Assembly: GCF_017875325.1 (NCBI RefSeq)
Contig: NZ_JAGGMN010000001.1
Coordinates: forward strand, 1,508,140 to 1,572,139
Length of the DNA: 64,000 bases
Direction: 5' to 3'
Origin: Methanofollis sp. W23
GTDB lineage: Archaea > Halobacteriota > Methanomicrobia > Methanomicrobiales > Methanofollaceae
The translations under genes and the position numbers were made by a program. The stretch's first letter is position 1. Every line of letters starts with the position of its first letter. Below are positions 27,319-36,098 of the stretch, piece by piece. The notes below the pieces were generated by a model. It did no database searches and was not told the origin of the DNA. It was given only the letters and a program-made list of their open reading frames with translations.

Positions 27319-28638
27319 CTACTGCATCTTCCCGAACCGCTTCATCATGCGCTGCATGGAGAACTTATTCCCTCGCATCCCCTTCAGCGCACGCTGCATG
27401 ATCCGATAATATTTGAGGAGTTCACGGACATCCTCGGGCGGCACCCCCGACCCCTGCGAGATCCGCTGGACCCTGGGGCCTGAGATGATCTGGGGGTCGT
27501 CGAGTTCGGCGGGAGTCATGGAGTCCATGATCACCTTGTAACGCTCCATCTTCGTCGAGGTGACGTCATAGGCGTCGTCGGGGATCTGCATCCCACCCAT
27601 CGGGAGCATGGACATCACCTGCTTGAGCGGTCCCATCTTGTTCACCGCCTCAAGCTGTTTGTACATGTCCCGCAGGGTGAACTTTCCCCTGAGGATGGCG
27701 TTGACGTCCATCTCGTCCTCGGAGATGACCTCCTCGGCCCGCTCGACCAGGGCCTTCAGGTCGCCCATCCCTAGAAGCCTTGAGATGAACCCGTCGGGGT
27801 CGAACCGCTCCAGATCGTCGACGGTCTCGCCGGCGCCGATGAAGACGATCCCGCTCTTCGTCTCAGAGACTGCAGAGAGGGCGCCGCCACCCTTGGCCGT
27901 GCCGTCCATCTTGGTGATCAGCACGCCGTCGATCCCGATGGCGTCGTTGAACCGCCGCGCCTGTTCCTTGGCCTGCTGACCCAGAGCGGCGTCGATGACG
28001 AGCCACCGGTGGTCGGGGCGAGCGATCTCGTTGATATTGACGATCTCCTCGATCAGTTCGTCTTCAAGGGCATGACGCCCCTGGGTATCGATGATGACGA
28101 CCTCAGCCCCCTCGAAGTGTTTCATCCCCTCGCGGACGATCTTGAGGGCGTCATCCTCGTCGGGCCTGCCGACGATCGGGACGTCCACCTTCTCACAGAG
28201 GGTGGCGAGCTGCTGGTAGGCGCCCGGCCTGAAGGTGTCGGCGCAGATCACCCCGACCTTCAGGCCCTTGCGCTTGAAATAGCGGGCGAGCTTCCCGGTC
28301 GTGGTCGTCTTGCCGCTCCCCTGCAGTCCGGCCATCAGGATCGTCTGCGGGGCAAGGTCGACCATGCCGGCCCCACCCATCAGCCCGACCAGTTCCTGGT
28401 AGACGATCCGCAGCACATGCTCGCGGACACTCATCCCGCGCGGGGGTTCTTCCTCCAGGGCCCGCTGTTTGATCGACTGGGAGAGTTGCATGACGAGCTT
28501 GACGTTGACGTCGGCCTGGATGAGAGCGCGCTGGAGGCTGCGCACCAGCTCCTCCACTGCCGCCCGGTCGACGACGGTCTTGCCTGCGAGTTTCTTGACT
28601 GCGTCTTTGAGAGACGAACTGAGCGAGTCGAGCACCAT
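27319..28638 (-). CDS. srp54: Signal recognition particle 54 kDa protein
   Basis: 439 residues. N domain to about 90, then the G domain with P-loop GLQGSGKT (about 103-110), DTQGRH and [10 protein letters not shown], then a Met-rich M domain (ends [11 protein letters not shown]) that binds 7S RNA and signal sequences. It targets nascent membrane and secreted proteins with FtsY, encoded just upstream (5 bp gap). Confidence 0.97.
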   Translation of the reverse strand: MVLDSLSSSLKDAVKKLAGKTVVDRAAVEELVRSLQRALIQADVNVKLVMQLSQSIKQRALEEEPPRGMSVREHVLRIVYQELVGLMGGAGMVDLAPQTILMAGLQGSGKTTTTGKLARYFKRKGLKVGVICADTFRPGAYQQLATLCEKVDVPIVGRPDEDDALKIVREGMKHFEGAEVVIIDTQGRHALEDELIEEIVNINEIARPDHRWLVIDAALGQQAKEQARRFNDAIGIDGVLITKMDGTAKGGGALSAVSETKSGIVFIGAGETVDDLERFDPDGFISRLLGMGDLKALVERAEEVISEDEMDVNAILRGKFTLRDMYKQLEAVNKMGPLKQVMSMLPMGGMQIPDDAYDVTSTKMERYKVIMDSMTPAELDDPQIISGPRVQRISQGSGVPPEDVRELLKYYRIMQRALKGMRGNKFSMQRMMKRFGKMQ

Positions 28639-28643
28639 GTGTA

Positions 28644-29816
28644 TTATTCCTCCGTACCAAGGAGTTCATCGACCACGGCTTCGGGTCTGAAGGGGACGAT
28701 GTCGTGGTAGGCCTGCCCGGTCCCAAGGAAGAGGATCGGTTTGCCGATCGTCTGGGTGATCGAGATCGCCGCCCCACCCTTCGAGTCCATGTCGGCCTTG
28801 GTGAGCATCACGGCGTCGGTCCCGACCAGGTCGTTGAAGTCTTTGGCCCGCACCACGGCATCGTTGCCCGCGACCGCCTCGTCGACATAGACCACCAGGT
28901 CAGGCTTCATCACCCGCTTGATCTTTTCGAGCTGGTTCATCAGGTTCTTGCGGTTGTGGAACCTCCCGGCCGTATCGGCAAGGACCACATCGATCCCGTG
29001 CCCACGGGCGTATTCGATGGTGTCGTACAGCACCGCTGCCGGGTCAGAACCTTCCTGGTGCTTGATCACCTTGATGTCAAGCCGCCGACCGTGCTCGACG
29101 ATCTGGTCGATCGCCCCGGCCCTGAAGGTGTCCCCTGCCCCGAGCACGACTGAATGGCCGTTTGCTTCGAGATAGTGGGCCATCTTTGCGATGGACGTCG
29201 TCTTCCCGGTTCCGTTCACGCCGGTGACCAGGATCTTGACAGGACGTTCATGCGCCTGGATATACTCCAGGAGGTCGAACCCGTCGCCAAGGACGTTCAG
29301 AAGTGCACCACGGAGCGCCGACATCACGATCTCGTCGACCGGCGTGCCGATCTTGCGGTGGCTCCCGACCAGATCCTCGCGCATATACCCGATGACCGCG
29401 TCGGTCACCTCAAGGGCGACGTCATTCTCCAGAAGAACCATCTCGAGTTCGAACAGGGGCTCTTCGATGTCTTTCTCAGAGATCACCAGTTCGCGCTCAA
29501 GTACCAGTGTCTTGACCCTGGAGACGATCCCGCCTAACCTCTTAGGCTCGGCGGCAACCTGGTTCTCAGGTGCCGGCGGAGCAGGGGCGCGGGACACGGG
29601 TTCGGGTTCGGGTTCAGGTTCTGGCACCCTGGTCTCGGGTGAAGGTTCAACCGCCGGTTGTTCCGGCTCAAAAACAGGTTCACTGACCTCTGCATGAGCA
29701 GGGGTCGTGGTCTCAGGCCTGACCTCCTCGCGGACCGCCTCGCCGGCGGCGTCTTTGATCGAGTGGCCAAACTTCTCCTTGATATTCTGCAGTTTGTTCT
29801 TCAGGCCCTCAAACAT
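28644..29816 (-). CDS. ftsY: SRP receptor FtsY
   Basis: 390 residues. A charged N-terminal segment, then a Pro/Glu-rich linker (about 45-90, repeated EPEPEP), then the NG GTPase domain: GVNGTGKT (about 205), [20 protein letters not shown] and [12 protein letters not shown]. It docks SRP-ribosome complexes at the membrane. The acidic linker is typical of soluble receptors that bind the membrane peripherally. Confidence 0.96.
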   Translation of the reverse strand: MFEGLKNKLQNIKEKFGHSIKDAAGEAVREEVRPETTTPAHAEVSEPVFEPEQPAVEPSPETRVPEPEPEPEPVSRAPAPPAPENQVAAEPKRLGGIVSRVKTLVLERELVISEKDIEEPLFELEMVLLENDVALEVTDAVIGYMREDLVGSHRKIGTPVDEIVMSALRGALLNVLGDGFDLLEYIQAHERPVKILVTGVNGTGKTTSIAKMAHYLEANGHSVVLGAGDTFRAGAIDQIVEHGRRLDIKVIKHQEGSDPAAVLYDTIEYARGHGIDVVLADTAGRFHNRKNLMNQLEKIKRVMKPDLVVYVDEAVAGNDAVVRAKDFNDLVGTDAVMLTKADMDSKGGAAISITQTIGKPILFLGTGQAYHDIVPFRPEAVVDELLGTEE

Positions 29817-29821
29817 GGGGA

Positions 29822-30259
29822 TTACCTGCCTGGAGCGGTCTGCTGTTGTTGACGGTAAGCAGCGTTCAGGCGGGTTGCGATCTCGTTCATCTCCTTCTTC
29901 AGATTTTCGATCGTCTCGGCGACCTTCTTCTCTGAGGCTTCAAGTTCGCGGGCCCGCCCTTCGAGGAACGAGATTGCATCCTCGTTGCTGCGTTCGACAG
30001 TTACGTCCGCCCCAATCGCGACCAGTACCTTTTCTGGGTCAGGGACTGCTGCCCTGACGCTCACGCCGCCACCGATCGGAAGGAGGACGGTACCATCCTG
30101 GGCCTCGCCAAGGGACCGGAGCGTCTCGATCGCCGCAAAGGTCTCGACTCTCTGCTGGTCCATCATCTCCAGCTGCCTGGCCATGACCTCCGCCTGCTGT
30201 CCATACTCGTTAAGATAATACTGGAGCGACTGCAGCTCCCTCGGGTCGGCATGTTCCAT
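29822..30259 (-). CDS. pfdA: Prefoldin alpha subunit
   Basis: 145 residues from ATG 30259, preceded by AGGTGACTAAGTCC. Two coiled-coil arms (about 5-50 and 95-135) flank beta hairpins (VLLPIGGGVSVRAAVPDPEK), the prefoldin alpha layout. The hexamer delivers unfolded proteins to chaperonins. The C-terminal QQQQTAPGR tail is flexible. Position between LX and ftsY is conserved in euryarchaea. Confidence 0.93.
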   Translation of the reverse strand: MEHADPRELQSLQYYLNEYGQQAEVMARQLEMMDQQRVETFAAIETLRSLGEAQDGTVLLPIGGGVSVRAAVPDPEKVLVAIGADVTVERSNEDAISFLEGRARELEASEKKVAETIENLKKEMNEIATRLNAAYRQQQQTAPGR

Positions 30260-30263
30260 GGAC

Positions 30264-30452
30264 TTAGTCACCTAGTACGGTAACGCCATCGATTGAGATA
30301 TACCTTCTCTTCAGGTTGTGTTTACTACCGATATCAGCGTAAACATGTTCCTTTGCAACCTTCTCATTCGGGGCCTCGACGACCTTCGTGAAGGACTGCC
30401 TGATCTCACCCATCTGACAGGCGCCTTTAACTTCAAACTTCTGCATCTCCAT
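30264..30452 (-). CDS. rplX: 50S ribosomal protein L18Ae (LX)
   Basis: 62 residues: MEMQKFEVKGACQMGEIRQS, then FTKVVEAPNEKVAKEHVYAD and a C-terminal HNLKRRYISIDGV. This is the short archaeal LX form. ATG 30452 is chosen since GGAGTGA lies 5 nt upstream; a GTG at 30461 would overlap the eif6 stop (GTGA). Confidence 0.9.
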   Translation of the reverse strand: MEMQKFEVKGACQMGEIRQSFTKVVEAPNEKVAKEHVYADIGSKHNLKRRYISIDGVTVLGD

Positions 30453-30457
30453 TCTGC

Positions 30458-31123
30458 TCACTCCAGAAAGCCAAACACTTCCTCAATCCGCCCAAGTTCA
30501 AAACCTGTGGTCTCGAACCCGGCGACATATCCTTTGCTGTTCGCAAGAACCCCGGTCCCAACAAGGCCGCCGCCCATATTTACCGTGCCTGTCCCGATCT
30601 GGAGATCCCCCACACACTCTGCGAGGTCGGCGATCTCAGCATCAGTACTCCTGGCATGGACAAGGACACCCTTGTTGGTGGCGACCGCAGCCATTCCCAC
30701 GGTCTTTATACCGGCGAAGGTCAGCCTGCGCACCGGCACCCCGAGGAACGTCCCGATCTCCTCTGCCTCCTCTATCGGCATGTCTGGGTGTACTGCAGCG
30801 AACGAATCGTTGGCAAGGATCACGTTCCCGGCCGCGTTCATCGAGGTCCCGAGGGTCATCACCTCCCCATGTTCCCTGAGTACCGCGAGTTCCTCATCAG
30901 TCGCAAGCCCGCTCACCACCATCCCGTTCGAGTTGCCGGCAAGGAGTGAACCGATGATCGACGAGCCCTGGACCGTCGTCCTGACGACCTCGACATCGAG
31001 CGCCTCGGCTACACTCTCTGTAAACTCCTCGGTCGCCATGGGGGGAACGACTGCGAACTCCTCAAAGGCCCGCGCAAAGACACCGATATGCGGATCGGCG
31101 GCAAAGTCGATCGTTCTTTCCAT
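30458..31123 (-). CDS. eif6: Translation initiation factor 6
   Basis: 221-residue pentein-fold protein that binds the large subunit and blocks premature joining. It shows internal repeats, each with an N..G.... pattern: [44 protein letters not shown] and [16 protein letters not shown]. The stop overlaps a possible GTG of rplX; 1 bp separates it from rpl31e. Confidence 0.95.
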   Translation of the reverse strand: MERTIDFAADPHIGVFARAFEEFAVVPPMATEEFTESVAEALDVEVVRTTVQGSSIIGSLLAGNSNGMVVSGLATDEELAVLREHGEVMTLGTSMNAAGNVILANDSFAAVHPDMPIEEAEEIGTFLGVPVRRLTFAGIKTVGMAAVATNKGVLVHARSTDAEIADLAECVGDLQIGTGTVNMGGGLVGTGVLANSKGYVAGFETTGFELGRIEEVFGFLE

Positions 31124-31124
31124 T

Positions 31125-31388
31125 TCACTCCTCAGCGAGTTCGGCCTGGACCTGTCCGTCCTCGAACTTCATGGCACGGACCCGGATCGACGCTGGCGGC
31201 TTTCCGGCGCCGCGCTCCCAGACCTTCTCGTTGATGCTGCTGTCCAGTTTGATCTCTTCGCTCTTCATGTGCCGGACAAGATATGCCCTGATATCTTTAA
31301 TCGCAACATTGCAACGCCTCCGCCTGGGGGCGCGCTTGGCGTCGCGGAGAGGAACAATATAGATCTGCTCTTTGAGTGCCTCTACCAT
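31125..31388 (-). CDS. rpl31e: 50S ribosomal protein L31e
   Basis: 87 residues. [19 protein letters not shown] and the region [16 protein letters not shown], followed by [20 protein letters not shown], are diagnostic. It lies 4 bp after rpl39e in the same operon. Confidence 0.96.
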   Translation of the reverse strand: MVEALKEQIYIVPLRDAKRAPRRRRCNVAIKDIRAYLVRHMKSEEIKLDSSINEKVWERGAGKPPASIRVRAMKFEDGQVQAELAEE

Positions 31389-31392
31389 CTCT

Positions 31393-31545
31393 CTACACCT
31401 TCAGCGTGCTTCTTCTCCACATGCGCCTCTTAGGGTGGGATACCACGTGGCGCTTCGTCCGAATCATCACCCATGCAGGAACACGGCGGTTCTGCATGCC
31501 TGCTTTTGCCAGTCGGACCTTACGGCCCTTGGTAATTTTGCTCAT
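31393..31545 (-). CDS. rpl39e: 50S ribosomal protein L39e
   Basis: 50 residues, the normal L39e length: [20 protein letters not shown], then [20 protein letters not shown]. It lines the exit tunnel. The short start at 31545 is chosen because GGTGATAGCT precedes it and the upstream in-frame extension has no similarity. Confidence 0.96.
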   Translation of the reverse strand: MSKITKGRKVRLAKAGMQNRRVPAWVMIRTKRHVVSHPKRRMWRRSTLKV

Positions 31546-31556
31546 AGCTATCACCG

Positions 31557-32150
31557 TCATTCGATGCCGGTTGCACCTGTGACCAGGGACTGCTGATGGT
31601 GTGCTGGAAAGAGTTCCGCACACCGGTGGCCCATCTGTCCGACCGCAGCCCTGATCTCATATTCATAATCACCGTTTTCGATGGTGCCGGTCTCACCATA
31701 GGCGACACAGAGGTGTTGCCTGGCAAGCCGCTGCACCTCGGCTTTCCCGAAGCCAAGGAGTGGACGGACATAGGAACAGCCATACCGGTCTGCCATGCGC
31801 ATCACATCTCCCCGGGTCATCGCCGGCACACGGTCGTTCAACCGGGTGCCGTCGGCAACCACCTCGTACTCCTCTGCAAGAAGACGGACCGCCCGACGGT
31901 GGACCGCCGTGATCGCATCGGCCGGATAGCCGTCCGCGATCACTTTTTTTGCGGCCGCCGCCAGACATTCGAGGCCCAGGGCGTGTTTTCGCCATGGGAA
32001 CCCGAGTGTCCTGGCCGCACCCTCGACAGACGCCACCTCCCGGTCGGGGTCGAAGACAAAGGTGTTGAGTTCGACCTCGTAGTCGCGGGAGAGGAGCATC
32101 GCAGCAAGGGCGCTGTCTTTCCCTCCACTGAAGAGCAGACCGACTTTCAT
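31557..32150 (-). CDS. PP-loop ATP pyrophosphatase family protein
   Basis: 197 residues. The N-terminal PP-loop [17 protein letters not shown] (about 4-20) marks an N-type ATP pyrophosphatase that adenylates a substrate. Further segments are [17 protein letters not shown] and [18 protein letters not shown]. It resembles the small archaeal family found next to L39e/PDCD5 genes, whose substrate (probably an RNA or a translation component) is unknown. It lacks the zinc motifs of tRNA thiolases. Confidence 0.85.
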   Translation of the reverse strand: MKVGLLFSGGKDSALAAMLLSRDYEVELNTFVFDPDREVASVEGAARTLGFPWRKHALGLECLAAAAKKVIADGYPADAITAVHRRAVRLLAEEYEVVADGTRLNDRVPAMTRGDVMRMADRYGCSYVRPLLGFGKAEVQRLARQHLCVAYGETGTIENGDYEYEIRAAVGQMGHRCAELFPAHHQQSLVTGATGIE

Positions 32151-32480
32151 CTACTTCCGCGTGATCCGAAACTCTTTTTTCTTGGGGGCGACCTGCACCA
32201 GCAGCGCCTTCAGTTGCTCGTCAGAGATCTTCTGCCTGATCCGGCCGCTCTGCGCGAGCATCACCAGCTGCTGTTGGATCGCCTGTGCAAACTCGGGTTT
32301 GGCGAGTTTGATCGTATTCAGCCGTTCACGCGCCTCTGGTTCAAGGATCTGCATGAGCGCCAACTGCATCTCTGATTCCGCGCGTTTCTGACGTTCCAGA
32401 TCCTCTTGCTGGCTCATGGCCTGCTGTTGGAGCTGCTCCATTCTCTTGCGCCTGATCTCAGAGAGTTCGTCGTCACTCAT
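32151..32480 (-). CDS. PDCD5-family DNA-binding protein
   Basis: 109 residues: a charged N-terminal helix (ELSEIRRKRMEQLQQQAMSQ) and a three-helix core with EPEARERLNTIKLAKPEFA, VMLAQSGRIRQKISDEQLK and a basic tail KKKEFRITRK. It is the archaeal homologue of PDCD5/TFAR19. The role is unclear (nucleic-acid binding is reported for the family). It lies between S19e and the PP-loop gene, the conserved archaeal position. Confidence 0.93.
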   Translation of the reverse strand: MSDDELSEIRRKRMEQLQQQAMSQQEDLERQKRAESEMQLALMQILEPEARERLNTIKLAKPEFAQAIQQQLVMLAQSGRIRQKISDEQLKALLVQVAPKKKEFRITRK

Positions 32481-32497
32481 ATCAGTATCCCCTGTCC

Positions 32498-32947
32498 TTA
32501 GTAGTGCGCAAGGTCAGGCACGGCCTCAGTCGCCGCGGCCTTCTGGCTGTTCGCAATCGTGTCCAGGAAGGCGCGGCCCTTTGCAGAGACCTGCCTGCCG
32601 TCGTGCACCTTCTCGACAAGACCTTCTGCCTCGAGTTGCTGGAGCGCCTTTCTCAGGACCGAGCCGCTTCCCTTCCTGAACTGGTTCGGGTGGGAACCGC
32701 GGTTCTTGGGCCCGCCATATGCACTCCTCAGTCTCTCCACGCCGACCGGACCGTCGATGTAGACGCGACGGAGGACAGCCGCCGTCCTGATATACCACCA
32801 GTCGGGGTCTTCAGGAGGCATTTCCTTGTGGATCCCGGTCTTGGCAAAAGCCGCCCATTCTGGAGGCTCAATGGCAGGGAGCTCCTTTAACTCACGGGCC
32901 ACCTGCGGGATGAGCATCTCAGCCGGGATGTCATATACAGTTGTCAT
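32498..32947 (-). CDS. rps19e: 30S ribosomal protein S19e
   Basis: 149 residues. YDIPAEMLIPQVARELKELP, WWYIRTAAVLRRVYIDGPVG and GGPKNRGSHPNQFRKGSGSV are family signatures of this winged-helix ribosomal protein. The ATG is preceded by GAGGTTAACC. An own TATA box and palindrome lie upstream, so this gene likely begins the main transcript of the superoperon. Confidence 0.96.
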   Translation of the reverse strand: MTTVYDIPAEMLIPQVARELKELPAIEPPEWAAFAKTGIHKEMPPEDPDWWYIRTAAVLRRVYIDGPVGVERLRSAYGGPKNRGSHPNQFRKGSGSVLRKALQQLEAEGLVEKVHDGRQVSAKGRAFLDTIANSQKAAATEAVPDLAHY

Positions 32948-32961
32948 TGGTTAACCTCACT

Positions 32962-33017
32962 GTAACGATCGATGTTACCAGTCTTTATCTATTTGCCATG
33001 GGTGTTTTTATATATTT
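32962..33017 (-). promoter_or_regulatory. Promoter region of the S19e-led operon with a palindrome
   Basis: AAATATATAAAAA (minus strand, 33005-33017) is a strong TATA box placing a start near 32990. Just downstream, GTAACgatcgatGTTAC (32962-32978) is an inverted repeat with a palindromic centre. It could be an operator, or a hairpin in the leader of this ribosomal operon. Confidence 0.55.
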
Positions 33018-33084
33018 CGAGCGGCAAAACCCGGGTTTTTTCAGGCAATCTGAGCCCATATGCCCGGAGAAGAGGGGGATCGGA

Positions 33085-33333
33085 TCAGACCCGCCTGCTT
33101 CCTTTCCGCTTTTCGGCAAGGACCATGGTCCGGCCCCGCACGCCGACGAGTGTGGCGCCGGCGCGGCGGGCAATCTCGTCGGCATCCACGTCGGTGCTCC
33201 GGAGCCATTTGATCTTGACGACTTTGCGCTGCTTGAGCTGGAGTCGGATCTCCTCGATGAGGGTATCCGAACATCCCTGTTTGCCGATCCATATGGTCGG
33301 CTTCAGTTCCTGGAAGAGTTCATTTTTTTCGAT
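33085..33333 (-). CDS. YhbY/CRM-domain RNA-binding protein, apparent AUC start
   Basis: An 82-codon frame encodes a complete YhbY-like CRM domain: KPTIWIGKQGCSDTLIEEIR, RKVVKIKWLR, EIARRAGATLVGVRGRTMVL (with the GxxG-type loop region), ending EKRKGSRRV. YhbY proteins bind pre-50S/23S RNA. No ATG, GTG or TTG exists between the upstream in-frame stop and the domain. A near-perfect ribosome site GGTGGTGA (33340-33347) sits 6 nt before ATC-GAA-AAA-AAT-GAA, exactly where family members begin with Met-Glu-Lys, so AUC is the proposed start. It overlaps the rnp4 end by 14 bp. Alternatively, slippage on the A7 run at 33323-33329 could join it to rnp4. Confidence 0.8.
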   Translation of the reverse strand: MEKNELFQELKPTIWIGKQGCSDTLIEEIRLQLKQRKVVKIKWLRSTDVDADEIARRAGATLVGVRGRTMVLAEKRKGSRRV

Positions 33334-33643
33334 GTTCTTTCACCACCGGATAGCGTTTCTGGTGACCGCAGACACGGCAGGTGACGAGCACCTTTCCGTG
33401 CTGCACCCGGACGCGGGCATTGGACCCAGGGACGAGGTACGCCGAGCACCGCCTGCAGAAGCGTGTCCCATACTCGCGGGGGATCCTGACCCGCTGGCGC
33501 ATGGCGATCCGTCGAGCAAGAGCAACACACCGGTTGCTCACCTCGGGATCTACAGGGTAGAACTCGGCCGCTCGTTCAAAGAGAAGGGCGATCCGTTCGT
33601 GTGCGATCTTCTTCGCGTTCTGGTCCTTGGGTCTCCGCCGCAT
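33320..33643 (-). CDS. rnp4: RNase P protein component 4 (Rpp21)
   Basis: 107 residues. The helical N-terminus (AKKIAHERIALLFERAAEFY) and a zinc ribbon made of CRRCSAYL (about 64) and CRVCGHQKRYP (about 89) match archaeal Rpp21/Rpr2, which works with Rpp29 on the specificity domain of RNase P RNA. It ends KEHRKK in an A-rich run that overlaps the next gene. Confidence 0.93.
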   Translation of the reverse strand: MRRRPKDQNAKKIAHERIALLFERAAEFYPVDPEVSNRCVALARRIAMRQRVRIPREYGTRFCRRCSAYLVPGSNARVRVQHGKVLVTCRVCGHQKRYPVVKEHRKK

Positions 33644-33678
33644 GGGTGCATCAGTACTCCAGATATGTTATGCAGGAA

Positions 33679-33688
33679 GATAATTATA
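33679..33688 (-). promoter_or_regulatory. Putative TATA box of rnp4
   Basis: TATAATTATC on the minus strand, 36-45 bp before the rnp4 ATG, predicts a start near 33655 and a leader of about 12 nt. Confidence 0.45.
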
Positions 33689-33851
33689 GCAGTGCATGGG
33701 GGTTGGGCCGGATCTGCTGAGCGCGCATTCTCGGAGAGATCAGGGGGCCGACCAGACCCCGCCTCTGCATGATAATCAGCAGAGGACAGGGCCATCTTCT
33801 AAATGTCCCCCCTCTGCCGTCCCGGGGGTCCGGAGGTACCTTCCGATATCT

Positions 33852-34068
33852 GGTTCTGTAGGATCAGGCATGAACCCCGGGCTCACGCATATGGGATGAC
33901 CATGATCGTGGGTCTCCAGGGGGTGGGCGGCACGAGGCAAGATTTCTGGCCGGTCCCCGGTCACAAGGAGAATGACCACTGATCCCTCCACGCCCCGGAA
34001 CCCTGTGACAGGGAAGATTCAATCGCGTATGCGTGAACCCACGGATCATGCCCGATTTTACAGGGTCC
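33852..34068. repeat. MITE-like element with ~50-bp terminal inverted repeats
   Basis: 217 bp. Left: GGTTCTGTAGGATCAGGCAT then GAACCCCGGGCTCACGCATA. Inverse of right: GGACCCTGTAAAATCGGGCA then TGATCCGTGGGTTCACGCAT. Almost the whole unit is the two inverted ends, so it could fold into a long hairpin. It lies between rnp4 and purN. Confidence 0.75.
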
Positions 34069-34077
34069 TCCAAAGCC

Positions 34078-34084
34078 AAAAAAA
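34078..34084 (-). terminator. T7 terminator of purN
   Basis: Seven As on the plus strand, 4 bp beyond the purN stop, overlapping the flank of the repeat element. Confidence 0.55.
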
Positions 34085-34088
34085 GAAC

Positions 34089-34700
34089 TCAGGCCGGGGG
34101 GAGAACCCGGACGCGCCGACCATCAATCTCGATCCGGTCCTCGCAGAAGAGGGCCACCGCCTCGGGGAGGGCGCGGTGCTCCTCCACGATGATCCGCTCG
34201 GCAAGACTGTCTTCATCATCGTCCTCAAGTACAGGCACACCGCGCTGGATGATGATCGGGCCGCTGTCTGTCCCGGCGTCCACGAAGTGGACGGTACACC
34301 CGGCGACCTTCACGCCGTACTCGACCGCCTGTCGCTGGGCATGGAGCCCCGGGAAACTCGGGAGGAGAGCCGGGTGGATGTTGATCATCCTGCCGGCAAA
34401 ACTTTCCACAATCGCCCTCCCCACGATCCGCATATACCCTGCAAGTACAAAGAGGTCTGCCTCGCACGCCTGCATCGCCGCCAGGAGGTCGGCCTCGTAG
34501 GCATCCTTCGAGGAGTATGCATGATAGTCGAGGACCGTCACCTCGACCCCGGCGTCCCTGGCGCGGGTGATCGCATAGGCTTCGGGATTGTCGGTGATCA
34601 GTCCGACACACTCGGCCTGGATCTCTCCCCTGGCCAGGGCGTCAAGGACGGCCTGGAAGTTCGAGCCCCTTCCAGATGCCAGCACTGCGATGCGCTTCAT
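34089..34700 (-). CDS. purN: Phosphoribosylglycinamide formyltransferase
   Basis: 203 residues from ATG 34700 (GTG at 34706 is also possible). RIAVLASGRGSNFQAVLDA (phosphate binding) and the catalytic region INIHPALLPSFPGLHAQRQA with TVHFVDAGTDSGPII are canonical, with the catalytic Asn-His-Asp set visible. It transfers a formyl group from 10-formyl-THF to GAR in purine synthesis. How the folate donor is provided in a methanopterin-using organism is not seen here. Confidence 0.95.
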   Translation of the reverse strand: MKRIAVLASGRGSNFQAVLDALARGEIQAECVGLITDNPEAYAITRARDAGVEVTVLDYHAYSSKDAYEADLLAAMQACEADLFVLAGYMRIVGRAIVESFAGRMINIHPALLPSFPGLHAQRQAVEYGVKVAGCTVHFVDAGTDSGPIIIQRGVPVLEDDDEDSLAERIIVEEHRALPEAVALFCEDRIEIDGRRVRVLPPA

Positions 34701-34725
34701 GCTCACACGTCGGCGTGAGAGAGCA

Positions 34726-36000
34726 TTAACAATTCTCTTCTTCCTCCTCCACAGGGGGCGGGGGGAAGATGAGTTTGACCTTGGTCACCCGCCGCCCCCG
34801 CATCTGCATCACCGCAAGCGAGGTTCCGTCCTCGAGTTTGATCACCTCGCCCCTCAACGGGAGGTGCCCGAGTTGATTGAAGATCAAGCCGCCGATCGTC
34901 TCGTACGACTCGCCGACCGGGAGCGAGACCCCGAGCTCCTCGTTGAGGTGCTCGACCCAGACCTGGGCGTCGACCATATACACCCCGCCGCCGAGCTTCT
35001 GGACCGGCGGTTCTTCCTCATCAAACTCGTCCAGGATCTCACCCACCAGTTCTTCCAGGATGTCTTCCACCGTCACCACGCCGGCAAACCCGCCATATTC
35101 GTCGAGGACGATGGCCATGTGGACCTTGCGGATCTGCATCTCCTTGAGGAGGTCGTCGATCATCTTTGACTCAGGGACAAAGAAGGCGTCAAACATCATC
35201 TCGCTGATGACAAGATCTTCCTTTGAGAACTCAGCCGAGAAGACGTCCTTGACATTGAGGACGCCGACGACATTGTCGATCTGGTCGTGGTAGACCGGCA
35301 GGCGGGACAGCCCGGTCTCGTTGAAGAGGGTGACCGCCCCGTCGAGCGAGTTGGTGTCCTCGATCATCACGACGTCCACTCTCGGGGTCATGATCTCGCG
35401 GGCGGTCGTGTCCCCGAACTTGAAGACCGAGTAGAGCATGGCGCGCTCTTCCTCTTCGATCGTCCCTTCTTCCTCGCCGACATCGATCCACTCCTTGATC
35501 TCCTCCTCGGTGACCGAGGGTTCAGTCGGGCCACGCGCCAGGGAGAAGTGGCCGCTGACCCGGTCGTAGCCCCAGAGGATAGGATACAGGACTTTTGCGA
35601 GGACGAGGACCCATGGTGCGGCAAAGAGAGCAAGCCGGTCGGTATACCGTGCGGCATAGGTCTTGGGCCCGATCTCGCCGATGATCAGCATCAGGATCAC
35701 AACAACCCCGGTGGCGATCCCGACGCCGGCGTCACCATAGTACTCGATGGCAAGGGCCGTCGCCAGCGAAGTCGCCGCCACGTTGACGACATTGTTCCCG
35801 ATAAGGATAGTGATGAGGATATGGTCGGGATACTCTTTCAGATGCGCAAGGGCCTCGGCACCCTTCCTCCCCTCGTTGACAAGAGTGCGGACCTTCGCTT
35901 TCGTGATCGAGATCAGCGCAACTTCAGAACTGGAAAAAAAACCAGACAGGGCGAGACAGATGACAAAGAGCCCGATAAAAACAATTTCATCGGGGGTCAT
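34726..36000 (-). CDS. CNNM/CorC-type membrane protein with CBS pair
   Basis: 424 residues. The N-terminal DUF21/CNNM domain has about four membrane segments (VFIGLFVICLALSGFFSSSE; GIATGVVVILMLIIGEIGP). A CBS pair (about 205-325; REIMTPRVDVVMI and VLDEYGGFAGVVTVEDILEE) follows, then a CorC_HlyC domain (about 335-415). The family is linked to Mg/Co or other divalent-cation efflux. It is 25 bp upstream of purN on the same strand, and its own promoter is likely in 36001-36098. Confidence 0.9.
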   Translation of the reverse strand: MTPDEIVFIGLFVICLALSGFFSSSEVALISITKAKVRTLVNEGRKGAEALAHLKEYPDHILITILIGNNVVNVAATSLATALAIEYYGDAGVGIATGVVVILMLIIGEIGPKTYAARYTDRLALFAAPWVLVLAKVLYPILWGYDRVSGHFSLARGPTEPSVTEEEIKEWIDVGEEEGTIEEEERAMLYSVFKFGDTTAREIMTPRVDVVMIEDTNSLDGAVTLFNETGLSRLPVYHDQIDNVVGVLNVKDVFSAEFSKEDLVISEMMFDAFFVPESKMIDDLLKEMQIRKVHMAIVLDEYGGFAGVVTVEDILEELVGEILDEFDEEEPPVQKLGGGVYMVDAQVWVEHLNEELGVSLPVGESYETIGGLIFNQLGHLPLRGEVIKLEDGTSLAVMQMRGRRVTKVKLIFPPPPVEEEEENC

Positions 36001-36098
36001 TGCTGCCTCGCCGATCTACAGCATAACGCAATCCAACTATCGTTCATAAACTGTAATTCGATTTTTGATAGGTACTCAGAGGTATTAAAGTCAGCGCT

